Origin: Comamonadaceae bacterium | GTDB taxonomy: Bacteria; Pseudomonadota; Gammaproteobacteria; Burkholderiales; Burkholderiaceae_C | Assembly: GCA_003599455.1 (NCBI GenBank) | Contig: QZKF01000031.1 | Span: 42,121-106,120 of the forward strand | Direction: 5' to 3' | DNA length: 64,000 nt | Shown: in pieces, positions 9,994-17,586 of the stretch | How positions within the stretch are numbered: the first letter of the stretch is position 1 | Layout of the letters: each line of letters begins with the position of its first letter | Notes under the pieces: model-generated | Told to the model about the DNA's origin: nothing | Database searches by the model: none | Seen by the model: only the letters and a program-made list of their open reading frames with translations | Program-made: the position numbers and the translations under genes

Positions 9994-11265
9994 TCAAGGC
10001 TGCAGGCCGGCCGCCCGCGCCATCAGGAAGGCCTTCTCGCGCTCGTTGCCCGCAAGGCCCGCCGCGCGCTCGAATTCGGCGCGCGCCTCGCCGTCGCGGC
10101 CCAGCCTGGCCAGCAGGTCGCCGCGCACGCTGGGCAGCCAGTGGTACTGGCGCAGGGCCTTGTTCTTGAGCAGGGCATCGACCAGCACCAGGCCCGCGGC
10201 CGGGCCGGCGTGCATGGAGACGGCCACGGCGCGGTTGAGCTCGACCACCGGCGACGGGGCCACGCGGGCGAGCTCGCCGTACAGCGCGGCGATGCGCGCC
10301 CAGTCGGTGTCGGCGGCCCGCGGCGCGCGCCCATGGCAGGCCGCGATCGCACCCTGCAGGTGGTAGGGGCCGGGCGCGGCCGTCAGCAGGTCGGCGCGAG
10401 CGAGCGCGTCCAGCCCGCGCCGGATCAGCAGGTGGTCCCAGCGGCTGCGGTCCTGGTCGTTCAGCAACACCGGGCGGCCCTGGGCGTCGGTGCGCGCCGC
10501 GGTACGCGAGGCCTGGATCTCCATCAGCGCGAGCAGGCCGTGCACCTCGGGCTGCTGTGGCGCGATGCCGGCCAGCATGCGGCCCAGGCGCAGCGCCTCG
10601 TCGCACAGGGCCGGGCGCATCCAGTCGCCGCCGCTGGTGGCGGTGTAGCCCTCGTTGAAGACCAGGTACACCACCTCGAGCACCGAGGCCAGTCGCTCGC
10701 CCAGCGCCGGGCCGCGCGGCACCTCGTAGGGCACACCGGCGTCGCTGAGCGTGCGCTTGGCGCGCACGATGCGCTGCGCGATCGTGGCCTCGGGCACCAG
10801 GAAGGCGCGCGCGATCTCGTGCGTGGTGAGGCCGCCGAGCAGCTTGAGCGTGAGGGCCACGCGCGCGTCGGTCGAGAGCACGGGGTGGCAGGCGGTGAAG
10901 ACCAGGCGCAGCAGGTCGTCGCCGATGTCGTCCTGGCGGGCCTCGTCGAGCGCGTCCACGAAGTCGGGCACGTGCGTCGCGCCCAGCGCCTCCAGGTCGG
11001 CGGCGATGTCCTCGTGCCGCGCATCGGCCATCTGGCGGTGGCGCAGGTGGTCGAGGGCGCGGCGCTTGGCGGTGGTCATCAGCCAGGCGGCGGGGTTGTC
11101 GGGTACGCCGTCCCTGGGCCAGTGTTCCAGCGCGGCCACCAGCGCGTCCTGCGCGAGTTCCTCGGCCACGCCGATGTCGCGCACCACGCGCGCCACGGAC
11201 GCGGTGATGCGCGCCGACTCGAGGCGCCAGACGGTGGCAATGGCCTGGTGGACACCGGAATGCAT
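9994..11265 (-). CDS. ECF42-type RNA polymerase sigma factor with C-terminal TPR-like domain
   Basis: 423 residues, about twice a normal ECF sigma. Sigma region 2 is at roughly 1-90 (RITASVARVVRDIGVAEELAQDALVAALEHWP, then NPAAWLMTTAKRRALDHLR); region 4 follows (TLKLLGGLTTHEIARAFLVPEATIAQRIVRAKRTL). The long C-terminal extension with VYLVFNEGY, LCDEALRLGRML and ELARVAPSPVVELNRAVA is the DUF6596/TPR region that defines ECF42. These sigmas have no anti-sigma factor and are encoded with DGPF proteins, as here. It ends a minus-strand series of VOC, SRPBCC, DGPF and PhnB-like genes (gaps of 11-24 bp), so it is probably co-transcribed and autoregulated from the promoter proposed at 13141-13169. Confidence 0.92.
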   Translation of the reverse strand: MHSGVHQAIATVWRLESARITASVARVVRDIGVAEELAQDALVAALEHWPRDGVPDNPAAWLMTTAKRRALDHLRHRQMADARHEDIAADLEALGATHVPDFVDALDEARQDDIGDDLLRLVFTACHPVLSTDARVALTLKLLGGLTTHEIARAFLVPEATIAQRIVRAKRTLSDAGVPYEVPRGPALGERLASVLEVVYLVFNEGYTATSGGDWMRPALCDEALRLGRMLAGIAPQQPEVHGLLALMEIQASRTAARTDAQGRPVLLNDQDRSRWDHLLIRRGLDALARADLLTAAPGPYHLQGAIAACHGRAPRAADTDWARIAALYGELARVAPSPVVELNRAVAVSMHAGPAAGLVLVDALLKNKALRQYHWLPSVRGDLLARLGRDGEARAEFERAAGLAGNEREKAFLMARAAGLQP

Positions 11266-11282
11266 GGGCCGAATTTACATCG

Positions 11283-11693
11283 TCACATCTGCGCGGGGGC
11301 GGCGCTCTCGTCCATCCAGAACACCTCCCACTGGTGGCCGTCGAGGTCGGCAAAGCCGTGCTGGACCATGAAGCCGTGGTCCTGCGGCGCGTTGGGCGTG
11401 GTGGCCCCGGCCGCGACGGCTTTGGCCACCAGCTCGTCCACCTCGGCGCGGCTGTCGCACGAGAGCGCGATCAGCACCTCGGTGGCCTTCTTCGCGTCGG
11501 AGATCGGCAGTTTGGTGAAACCCTGGAAGAAGGGCTCGACCAGCAGCATGGCGTAGATGTTCTCCGCGATTTCCAGGCAGGCGCCCTGCGCGTTGGTGAA
11601 CCGCGGGTTGAAGTTCAGGCCCAGGGCCTTGAAGAAGGCCTGCGAGCGGGCCATGTCCTTGATGGGCAGATTGACGAAGATCTGGCGCAGCAT
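11283..11693 (-). CDS. VOC-family (glyoxalase/bleomycin resistance-like) protein
   Basis: 136 residues, ATG at 11693. One vicinal-oxygen-chelate unit: QIFVNLPIKDMARSQAFFKALGLNFNPRFTN, the LVEPFF strand and the closing DLDGHQWEVFWMD. This is the GloA-like lactoylglutathione-lyase relative common in ECF42 operons. Metal ligands in VOC enzymes are His/Glu on the paired strands; the final H-Q-W-E region could supply one. Cytoplasmic, substrate unknown. Confidence 0.85.
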   Translation of the reverse strand: MLRQIFVNLPIKDMARSQAFFKALGLNFNPRFTNAQGACLEIAENIYAMLLVEPFFQGFTKLPISDAKKATEVLIALSCDSRAEVDELVAKAVAAGATTPNAPQDHGFMVQHGFADLDGHQWEVFWMDESAAPAQM

Positions 11694-11713
11694 GGGGTTC
11701 TCCTTGCGGTGTT

Positions 11714-12157
11714 TCAGTGGGTGCTTTCGCACAGGGTCTTGAGGCGTTCCAGGGCGAGCGGCCAGGTTCTGGCCATCATGTCTTCGTACTCGCCAAACAC
11801 CTCCGCCGACACCCGCACGCGGGTGCCGCCACGCTCGTCGCTGAACGTGTAGTTCTCGTAACAGGGCGCCCAGGCCCGCACCGCGTCGCTGGTCGTGTCC
11901 TCCTGTCCGTTCTCGATCATGCCAAGGTGGCGGATGGACACGAACTCGGCGGGGCGGTGTTCGGCGATTTCGGACACCATGCCGTTGCCGGCCGGGTCCA
12001 GGAAACGGATCGCCTCGCCCGCGTTCCAGGAGCCCTCGAACCGCGAGCCTTCGCAGAAAGCGCTGGTCCACTGCTCGTAGGTGGGCGACTGCAGCATGGT
12101 GGCCCACACGCGTTCGCGCGGCGCCTGGATGAAGATGTCGAAGTGTTGCGTCTTCAT
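11714..12157 (-). CDS. SRPBCC (AHSA1/START-like) domain protein
   Basis: 147 residues starting with the typical strand-helix FDIFIQAPRERVWATMLQSPTYEQWTSAFCEGSRFEGSWNAGEAIRFLDP and ending in a long helix (MMARTWPLALERLKTLCES) that closes the hydrophobic cavity. The fold binds small hydrophobic ligands or co-chaperones Hsp90-like partners; in ECF42 operons these proteins are of unknown function. ATG at 12157 lies 11 bp after the preceding DGPF gene stop, which indicates one transcript. Confidence 0.85.
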   Translation of the reverse strand: MKTQHFDIFIQAPRERVWATMLQSPTYEQWTSAFCEGSRFEGSWNAGEAIRFLDPAGNGMVSEIAEHRPAEFVSIRHLGMIENGQEDTTSDAVRAWAPCYENYTFSDERGGTRVRVSAEVFGEYEDMMARTWPLALERLKTLCESTH

Positions 12158-12168
12158 GGTGCGTCTCC

Positions 12169-12600
12169 TCAGCGCTTGTTGCCCTGCATGGCATCGAGCT
12201 TCTTGAAATCCTCCAGCGGCTCGCTGGGCGGGAAGTCTTCCAGCTCGTAGAGCTGGCGCAGTTCGATCACGGCGTCCTTGCCACGGCCGGCCGGGTTGGG
12301 GAAACGCCGGCTCCATTCCAGGGCCTCCTCGCGCGAGCGCACCTGGATCAGGGTGTAGCCGGCGATGAGTTCCTTGGCTTCGGCGAAGGGGCCATCGACG
12401 ACACGCTTCCTGCCGTCGGCGCTGTAGTGCACGCGCCAGCCCTTGCGGCTGGGGTGCAGGCCCGAGCCGTCGAGCAGCACGCCGGCCTGGGCCAGTTCCT
12501 CGTGGTAGCGGACCATCTCCGCCATCAGCGCCTCGTCGGGCGCGGGGGTGGTCTCGGCTTCGAATTCGTCGCAGGACTTGACGATGATCATGAATCGCAT
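12169..12600 (-). CDS. YciI/DGPF-family protein (ECF42 partner)
   Basis: 143 residues of the DGPF family: MRFMIIVKSCDEFEAETTP start, HEELAQAGVLLDGSGLHPS, then RKRVVDGPFAEAKELIAGYTLIQVRSREEALEWSRRFPNP. This N-terminal strand and the DGPF turn are the standard signature of proteins genetically linked to ECF42 sigma factors. It sits between the PhnB-like and SRPBCC genes with short gaps. In such systems the DGPF proteins are thought to be targets or partners of the sigma factor; no enzymatic activity is established. Confidence 0.92.
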   Translation of the reverse strand: MRFMIIVKSCDEFEAETTPAPDEALMAEMVRYHEELAQAGVLLDGSGLHPSRKGWRVHYSADGRKRVVDGPFAEAKELIAGYTLIQVRSREEALEWSRRFPNPAGRGKDAVIELRQLYELEDFPPSEPLEDFKKLDAMQGNKR

Positions 12601-12624
12601 GGGGTTCTCCTTGGCGGGTGGTGT

Positions 12625-13107
12625 TCAGGGGTGGTCGAAGGCGTGTTGAAGCGCGGCGATGTCGAGCTTGCCCATGCCCAGCAGCGCCACGGTCACGCTC
12701 TGGCGGCGCTCGGCGTCGGGGTGCTGCAGCATCTGCATGAGCTGCTCGGGCACGATCTGCCAGGAGACGCCATAGCGGTCCTGCAGCCAGCCGCAGCGCT
12801 CCTGCTCGGGCACGGCCGAGAGCTGCGTCCAGTAGTGATCCACCTCCTGCTGCGTCGTGCAGCGCACCACGAAGGAGATGGCGGGGGAAAACTGGAAATG
12901 CGGCCCGCCGTTGAGTGCGGTGTGGTGCTGACCGTCGAGTTCGAAGTCGATCGTGAGCACGGTGCCTTCGGGCAGGCTCGCACGGGGGCCGTAATGGGTG
13001 ATCGCGCCGATGCGCGAGTTCGGGAACACCGACACGTAGAACCGGGCGGCTTCTTCGGCCTGGTGGTCGAACCACAGGCAGGGCTGGGTGCGGGGCAAGG
13101 TCTTCAT
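12625..13107 (-). CDS. PhnB-like VOC protein (3-demethylubiquinone methyltransferase-type fold)
   Basis: 160 residues of the PhnB/YjdN VOC type: QPCLWFDHQAEEAARFYVSVFPNSRIGAITHYG, FELDGQHHTALNGGPHFQFSPAISF, and CGWLQDRYGVSWQIVPEQL. The family is often annotated as a 3-demethylubiquinone-9 methyltransferase, but it lacks an SAM site and is a VOC protein of unknown activity. It is the first gene behind the TGTCGA-type promoter candidate and thus probably the head of the ECF42 operon. Confidence 0.9.
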   Translation of the reverse strand: MKTLPRTQPCLWFDHQAEEAARFYVSVFPNSRIGAITHYGPRASLPEGTVLTIDFELDGQHHTALNGGPHFQFSPAISFVVRCTTQQEVDHYWTQLSAVPEQERCGWLQDRYGVSWQIVPEQLMQMLQHPDAERRQSVTVALLGMGKLDIAALQHAFDHP

Positions 13108-13140
13108 CGAAAACTCCTGTTGAAGCGGGATTCAACCGGT

Positions 13141-13169
13141 ACGACGAAGCAGGGGCGCGGTTTTCGACA
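13141..13169 (-). promoter_or_regulatory. Candidate ECF42 promoter: TGTCGA, 17 bp, CGTCGT
   Basis: On the minus strand TGTCGA (13169-13164) is followed after 17 bp by CGTCGT (13146-13141), 33 bp before the PhnB-like ATG. As I recall, ECF42 promoters carry TGTCGA at -35 and CGAC/CGTC at -10, so both elements, spacing and location fit. I did not see the pair upstream of the other nearby minus-strand genes. Confidence 0.6.
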
Positions 13170-13199
13170 GACCACGCCCGATTCGGGGAAAACCCGGGG

Positions 13200-13565
13200 T
13201 CAGCCCCGGCTGTCGTCGTAGCACGGGCCCAGCGCCCGCACCTCCACGGTGGCCCATTCAGCCGCCGGGCATTCGTGGGCGATCGCCACGGCCTCGGCCA
13301 TGCTGTCGCAGTCGAGCAGGAAGAAGCCACCGATCATTTCCTTGGCCTCGGCAAACGGGCCATCCACCACCTGGGGCTTGCCGCCCCCGGTGTGCACGCG
13401 CACCGCCTGCGACTGCGAGGCCAGTGATTCGACCGCCAGCAGCTTGCCGCGCGCCTTGAGCGACTCGCCAAACCGCTGCATCCGGGCGTACACCTCGCGG
13501 CCTTGCGCCTCGGTGCGGGTGCCGCGCTGGTCGGTGGGTTCGACGATCAGGAGCATGTGGGACAT
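13200..13565 (-). CDS. YciI/DGPF-family protein
   Basis: 121 residues: MSHMLLIVEPTDQRGTRT start, RMQRFGESLKARGKLLAVESLASQ, and GGKPQVVDGPFAEAKEMIGGFFLLDCDSMAEAVAIAHECP. This shorter, PhnB-adjacent DGPF subtype is another member of the ECF42-linked set. It is 92 bp upstream of the PhnB-like gene, so it may have its own promoter; the 76-bp gap to the divergent cupin gene shows no TGTCGA box. Confidence 0.9.
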   Translation of the reverse strand: MSHMLLIVEPTDQRGTRTEAQGREVYARMQRFGESLKARGKLLAVESLASQSQAVRVHTGGGKPQVVDGPFAEAKEMIGGFFLLDCDSMAEAVAIAHECPAAEWATVEVRALGPCYDDSRG

Positions 13566-13641
13566 GGTGTGCCTTTCTCTGAACAGAAGGCCGCCATGCT
13601 ACCGCTTGACCGCGCCGCACAAACACCCACAATGTCAGGCC

Positions 13642-13923
13642 ATGAACATCTCCAACTTCGAAGCCTTTCGTCTCCAGGCCCTGACCGAGGGCTATGACGA
13701 AGCGCTCGAACGCGAATGGGCACCCCTGACCCTGCTGGACATGCATACCCACCCCTTCGCCGCGAAGGCGGTGGTCACGCGCGGCGAAATGTGGCTCACC
13801 GTGGGCGACCTCACGCGCCAGCTGCGCCCGGGCGACACCTTCGAGATCGAGCGCGACGAGCCGCACGCCGAGCGCTATGGCAGCGAAGGCGCGGCCTACT
13901 GGGTGGCGCGGCGCAACGACTGA
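13642..13923 (+). CDS. Small cupin-domain protein
   Basis: 93-residue single cupin. The two conserved motifs are visible: HTHPFAAKAVVTRGEMWLTVGD (His pair, Lys and Glu positions) and LRPGDTFEIERDEPHAERYGSEG (second His motif). It probably binds a metal ion and has an unknown small substrate or sensory role. The start ATG at 13642 follows a short gap divergent from a DGPF gene. No signal peptide. Confidence 0.88.
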   Translation: MNISNFEAFRLQALTEGYDEALEREWAPLTLLDMHTHPFAAKAVVTRGEMWLTVGDLTRQLRPGDTFEIERDEPHAERYGSEGAAYWVARRND

Positions 13924-13962
13924 GGCCACCGCCTCCCACGCCCGGGGGATGCGGGGCGCGGT

Positions 13963-15174
13963 CTAGTGGCCCGCCGCCGGCTCCAGCAGCACATACAGCC
14001 CCATCACCGGCTTCTGCTGGTCTTCGCGCAGCGGCGCCTGCCAGGTCTGGCGCACCTGAAAACCGTGCGCCTTCGCCAGACGCTCGACATACGGTAGCGA
14101 ATGCGCGTAGCGCAGGCTGGGCCGCAGCTGCGGTTCCAGGCCTTCGATGGCCAGCTCGACCGAGAAGGCGAAGCAGCCCCCGGGCCTCAGGCGCTGGCGC
14201 ACGGCGGCAAACACCGCGTCGAGCGCACCCACGTAGATGAACACGTCGGCCGCGATCACCAGGTCGGCGGACTCGGTCTGCGCCTGCAGGAAGCCCAGCA
14301 GGTCGCCCTGCTCCACGCGCCGGTAGGCGCCGCTGGCGCGCGAACGCTCGACCATGGCCTGCGCCAGGTCCACGCCGTCCACCGCGTCGGCATGGTCGCG
14401 GATGCGCTGGCCGCACAGGCCGGTGCCGCAACCCAGGTCGAGCACCAGCGGGTAGCGCTGGCCACCGGTGCACAGCGGCGCGAGCAGGGTCTCGTGCGCC
14501 TGGTACTTCAGGTGCTGGACCAGGTGGGTCTGGAAATCGTCGGCGTAGTCGTCGAACAGCGCCTCCACATACACGCGCGGCGGCTGGGCGGGCGCGGCCT
14601 CGCCGCTGAGCACCGAGGCGAGGTAGAAGCGGTGCAGGGTTTCGTCGCCGCCATGGGCGAGGGCCTGCTCGAAGCAGCGCGCGGCCTCGGCATGTCGACC
14701 GGCCTCGCGCAGCACGCTGCCGCGCTGGCTCCAGGCCTCGGCCAGCGTGGGCTCGAGCGCCAGCGCATGGTCCAGCGCACGCAGGGCATCGGCGGGTTGC
14801 CGTTCAAGACGCAACAGGCACAGGGCAAGCGAGAGCCAGAGCTGGGCGGTGGACGCGCCGAGCCGGATGCCCTCCTGCAAGGCCTGCGCGGCAGGGGCCC
14901 AGTTCGACAGCGCCTCGTGCGACAGGCCCAGCGCGACCCAGGCGTCGCGGTGCGTCGGGTCGGCCTTCGTGGCCTGCGTCAGCGTGGCCACCGCGGCGGC
15001 CCACTGGCCGAGCCGGCACTGCGTGACACCCAGGTTGGCCAGGATGGAAGGGCGCCCCGGCACGAGCGCGAGCGCGGCCTGGTAGCGGGCCGCGGCGTCG
15101 TCCAGCTGGCCGGCCTCGAAGAGCGCGTTACCTGCGAAGAAATGGGCTTTGGCTTGTTCTATGGGGTCGGTCAT
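13963..15174 (-). CDS. TPR-repeat protein fused to a class I SAM methyltransferase
   Basis: 403 residues from ATG 15174 (an upstream in-frame extension has no sensible start context). The N-terminal half has about five TPR units (AKAHFFAGNALFEAGQLDDAAARYQAALALVPGRPS, then LGQWAAAVATLTQATKADPTHRDAW and so on to residue ~210). The C-terminal half is a methyltransferase: VLDLGCGTGLCGQRI (motif I), GVDLAQAMVERSRASGAY (motif II) and DLVIAADVFIYVGALDAVFAAVRQRLRPGGCFAFSVE. Such fusions act on protein or small-molecule substrates that are not known for this type. Cytoplasmic. Confidence 0.88.
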   Translation of the reverse strand: MTDPIEQAKAHFFAGNALFEAGQLDDAAARYQAALALVPGRPSILANLGVTQCRLGQWAAAVATLTQATKADPTHRDAWVALGLSHEALSNWAPAAQALQEGIRLGASTAQLWLSLALCLLRLERQPADALRALDHALALEPTLAEAWSQRGSVLREAGRHAEAARCFEQALAHGGDETLHRFYLASVLSGEAAPAQPPRVYVEALFDDYADDFQTHLVQHLKYQAHETLLAPLCTGGQRYPLVLDLGCGTGLCGQRIRDHADAVDGVDLAQAMVERSRASGAYRRVEQGDLLGFLQAQTESADLVIAADVFIYVGALDAVFAAVRQRLRPGGCFAFSVELAIEGLEPQLRPSLRYAHSLPYVERLAKAHGFQVRQTWQAPLREDQQKPVMGLYVLLEPAAGH

Positions 15175-15280
15175 GGCGGCGTACCTTACACCAGCGGCTT
15201 GACCGGCGCCCATGCGTATTCGCGTGTGAGTTGATGGAACGGCCGCGAATGCCGACACTCCGTGCTTCAGGAGGCACCCC

Positions 15281-15760
15281 ATGACCAGCAAGAACACGAT
15301 CTGCATCTGGTACGAGCGCGACGCGCTGGACGCCGCGCACTTCTATGCCGCCACGTTCCCCGACAGCGCGGTCGGCACCATCCTCCATGCACCGGGGGAC
15401 TACCCCGATGGCAAGCAGGACGATGTGCTGACGGTCGAGTTCACCGTCGCCGGCATCCCCTGCCTCGGGCTCAACGGCGGCCCGCACTTCAAGCACAGCG
15501 AAGCCTTCTCGTTCCAGATCGCCACCGACGACCAGGCCGAAACCGACCGCTTGTGGAACGCGGTGGTGGGCAACGGCGGACAGGAGAGCGCGTGCGGCTG
15601 GTGCAAGGACCGCTGGGGACTGTCGTGGCAGATCACCCCGCGCGCCCTCACCGAGGCGCTGGCCGACCACGATCGCGCGGCGGCGAAACGCGCGTTCGAA
15701 GCCATGATGTCCATGGGCAAGATCGACATCGCCGCGATCGAGGCAGCGCGGCGGGGCTGA
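15281..15760 (+). CDS. PhnB-like VOC protein
   Basis: 159 residues, paralogous to 12625-13107: TICIWYERDALDAAHFYAATFPDSAVGTILHAPGDYPDGKQDD, GIPCLGLNGGPHFKHSEAFSFQIATDDQAETDRLWNAVVGNG, and CGWCKDRWGLSWQITPRAL. Same VOC fold, same uncertainty about substrate. It starts 106 bp from the divergent TPR-methyltransferase gene and is followed 38 bp later by a methyltransferase on the same strand. Confidence 0.9.
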   Translation: MTSKNTICIWYERDALDAAHFYAATFPDSAVGTILHAPGDYPDGKQDDVLTVEFTVAGIPCLGLNGGPHFKHSEAFSFQIATDDQAETDRLWNAVVGNGGQESACGWCKDRWGLSWQITPRALTEALADHDRAAAKRAFEAMMSMGKIDIAAIEAARRG

Positions 15761-15798
15761 AGTGCCTCCCTCACCAGCGTATCTTGAAGGAGTGCACC

Positions 15799-16608
15799 TT
15801 GAATGTTTCCTCCACGTTTCTCGCCACGGACGGCGACGGATACGAGCTCAACATGGGCCGATGGAGCAAGCTGCTGGCGCGCCCCTTTCTTGATTTCGTC
15901 GGCAGCGCGCCCCGCGAGCGCGTTCTCGATGTGGGCTGCGGCACCGGCCACCTGGCATCGGCGGTGATCGAGCGTGCTGATCCGCTCGCAGTGTGCGGCA
16001 TCGATCTGTCACCCGCCTATATCGAGCACGCCAAGGCGCACACATCAGACCCCCGACTGGATTTTCAGGTCGGCGACGCCTGTGCACTGCCCTACCCCGA
16101 GAGCAGCTTCGACCGGGTGCTGTCGCTGCTGGTGCTTCACTTCGTCCCGCGGGCACACGACGCCATCGTGGAAATGCGCCGGGTGGCCCGGCCGGGTGCG
16201 GTGGTCGGCGCGGCCGTGTGGGATGCGCGCGGCGGATTTGTCGCCAACCGGCTGTTCTTCGACACCGCCGCAGCCCTGGACCCGAAGGCCTCTGAACGGC
16301 GCGCGAAGAACTATTCCAGGCCGATGACACGCCCCGGCGAACTGGCGGCGGCGTGGCGCAGCGCGGGCTTCGTGGAGGTGCGTGAAGCGCAGATCGGCAT
16401 CCGGATGGACTACCCCTCGTTCGCCGACTACTGGGCCCCTTACCTCGGGAAAGACGGCCCGGGCGCCGAGTACGTGGGCACGCTGACGGCAGCGGAGCGC
16501 CAGCGGCTGGAGGCGGCCGTGAGAGCCGCGTACCTGGACGGCGAGGCCGATGGACCCCGCTCCTACGCGGCGCTGGCCTGGGCCGTCACGGGAACCAGGC
16601 CGCATTGA
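15799..16608 (+). CDS. Class I SAM-dependent methyltransferase
   Basis: 269 residues from a TTG start at 15799, chosen because AAGGAG lies 6 bp upstream and the sequence LNVSSTFLATDGDGYELNMGRWS is typical for the family; the next ATG (15853) would remove part of the conserved N-terminus. Motif I is VLDVGCGTGHLASAV, motif II CGIDLSPAYIEHAK, and the post-I acidic region is FDRVLSLLVLHFV. Methyltransf_11/UbiE-like enzyme, substrate unknown. The C-terminal half (YPSFADYWAPYLGKDGPGAEYV) is shared with homologues annotated only as methyltransferases. Confidence 0.85.
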   Translation: MNVSSTFLATDGDGYELNMGRWSKLLARPFLDFVGSAPRERVLDVGCGTGHLASAVIERADPLAVCGIDLSPAYIEHAKAHTSDPRLDFQVGDACALPYPESSFDRVLSLLVLHFVPRAHDAIVEMRRVARPGAVVGAAVWDARGGFVANRLFFDTAAALDPKASERRAKNYSRPMTRPGELAAAWRSAGFVEVREAQIGIRMDYPSFADYWAPYLGKDGPGAEYVGTLTAAERQRLEAAVRAAYLDGEADGPRSYAALAWAVTGTRPH

Positions 16609-16634
16609 CCGCCTGGAAGATCCGCCTCGACAGA

Positions 16635-17399
16635 TCAGAGCTTCGAAAAATCCGGTTTCCTGCGTTCCATGAACGCACCGAACGCCTCCTTCGCCGCGGG
16701 CTCACCGAGCATGCGGCCAAAGCTCACGCCTTCTTCGGCCATCGCCTCCATCACCGGCTTGAGCTGGCCCTTTTTCATCAGGCGTTTGGTCTCGATCAAC
16801 GAGCTGATGGGCTTGGCGGCCATCTTGCGGGCCACGGCCTGCGCGTAGCCGGCCACCTCCAGCGGCGGCAACACGCGGTTGACCAGGCCCACTTCGAGTG
16901 CGGCCTCGGCCATGAAGGGTTCACCCAGCAGCAGCGCCTCGGCCGCGCGGTGGTAGCCCAGCATCTGCGGCACCAGGAGGCTCGATGCGGCTTCGGGGCA
17001 CAGGCCGAGGTTCACGAAGGGCATGGAGAAGGCGGCGTTGTCGCCGGCGTAGACCAGGTCGCAGTGGAACAGCATCGTCGTGCCCACGCCCACGGCCGGG
17101 CCGCAGACGGCGGCGATCAGCGGCTTGGGAAACTGCGCGATGCCGCGCAGGAAGCGGAACACCGGCGATTCGGTGGTGGCGGGCGGGTTGTTCAGGAAGT
17201 CGGCGATGTCGTTGCCGGCGCTGAAGATGGCCTCGTTGCCCTGGAACACGACGCAGCGCACGCCGGCATCGTCCTGCGCGGCCTGCAGCGCGTCGGCGAG
17301 CGCGCCGTACATGGCGGCGGTGATGGAGTTCTTCTTGTCCGGGCGGTTGAACGTGAGGGTGCAGACGCCGGCTTCGGTGTGGACGAGGATGTCGCTCAT
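16635..17399 (-). CDS. Enoyl-CoA hydratase/isomerase family protein
   Basis: 254 residues, crotonase fold. TLTFNRPDKKNSITAAMYGALADAL, then FQGNEAIFSAGNDIADFL (oxyanion-hole AGNDI), KPLIAAVCGPAVGVGTTMLFHCDLVYAGDNAAFSMPFVNLGLCPEAASSLLVPQMLG. The Glu/Glu catalytic pair of true hydratases is not obvious (one catalytic position appears to be Asn/Ser), so an isomerase or a CoA hydrolase relative is possible. A C-terminal helix ends in FMERRKPDFSKL. It converges with the preceding methyltransferase and is transcribed away from the patatin gene. Confidence 0.88.
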   Translation of the reverse strand: MSDILVHTEAGVCTLTFNRPDKKNSITAAMYGALADALQAAQDDAGVRCVVFQGNEAIFSAGNDIADFLNNPPATTESPVFRFLRGIAQFPKPLIAAVCGPAVGVGTTMLFHCDLVYAGDNAAFSMPFVNLGLCPEAASSLLVPQMLGYHRAAEALLLGEPFMAEAALEVGLVNRVLPPLEVAGYAQAVARKMAAKPISSLIETKRLMKKGQLKPVMEAMAEEGVSFGRMLGEPAAKEAFGAFMERRKPDFSKL

Positions 17400-17586
17400 G
17401 GGGTGTCTCTCGGTGGGCAGAAGGGAAGCCGCAAATTACCACGAACGGGCGTGCTTTTCTGGGTCGCGCTCACCAGGCCTGACCGGTGCGTGACAGCGTG
17501 TTTCAGGCCCCGTGATCCACGCAGGCGCCGCCTACACTTGCCGCTTCCGCGCGCCCAGGCGCCGCCGCTGTCCACAGGTGTTGTCC

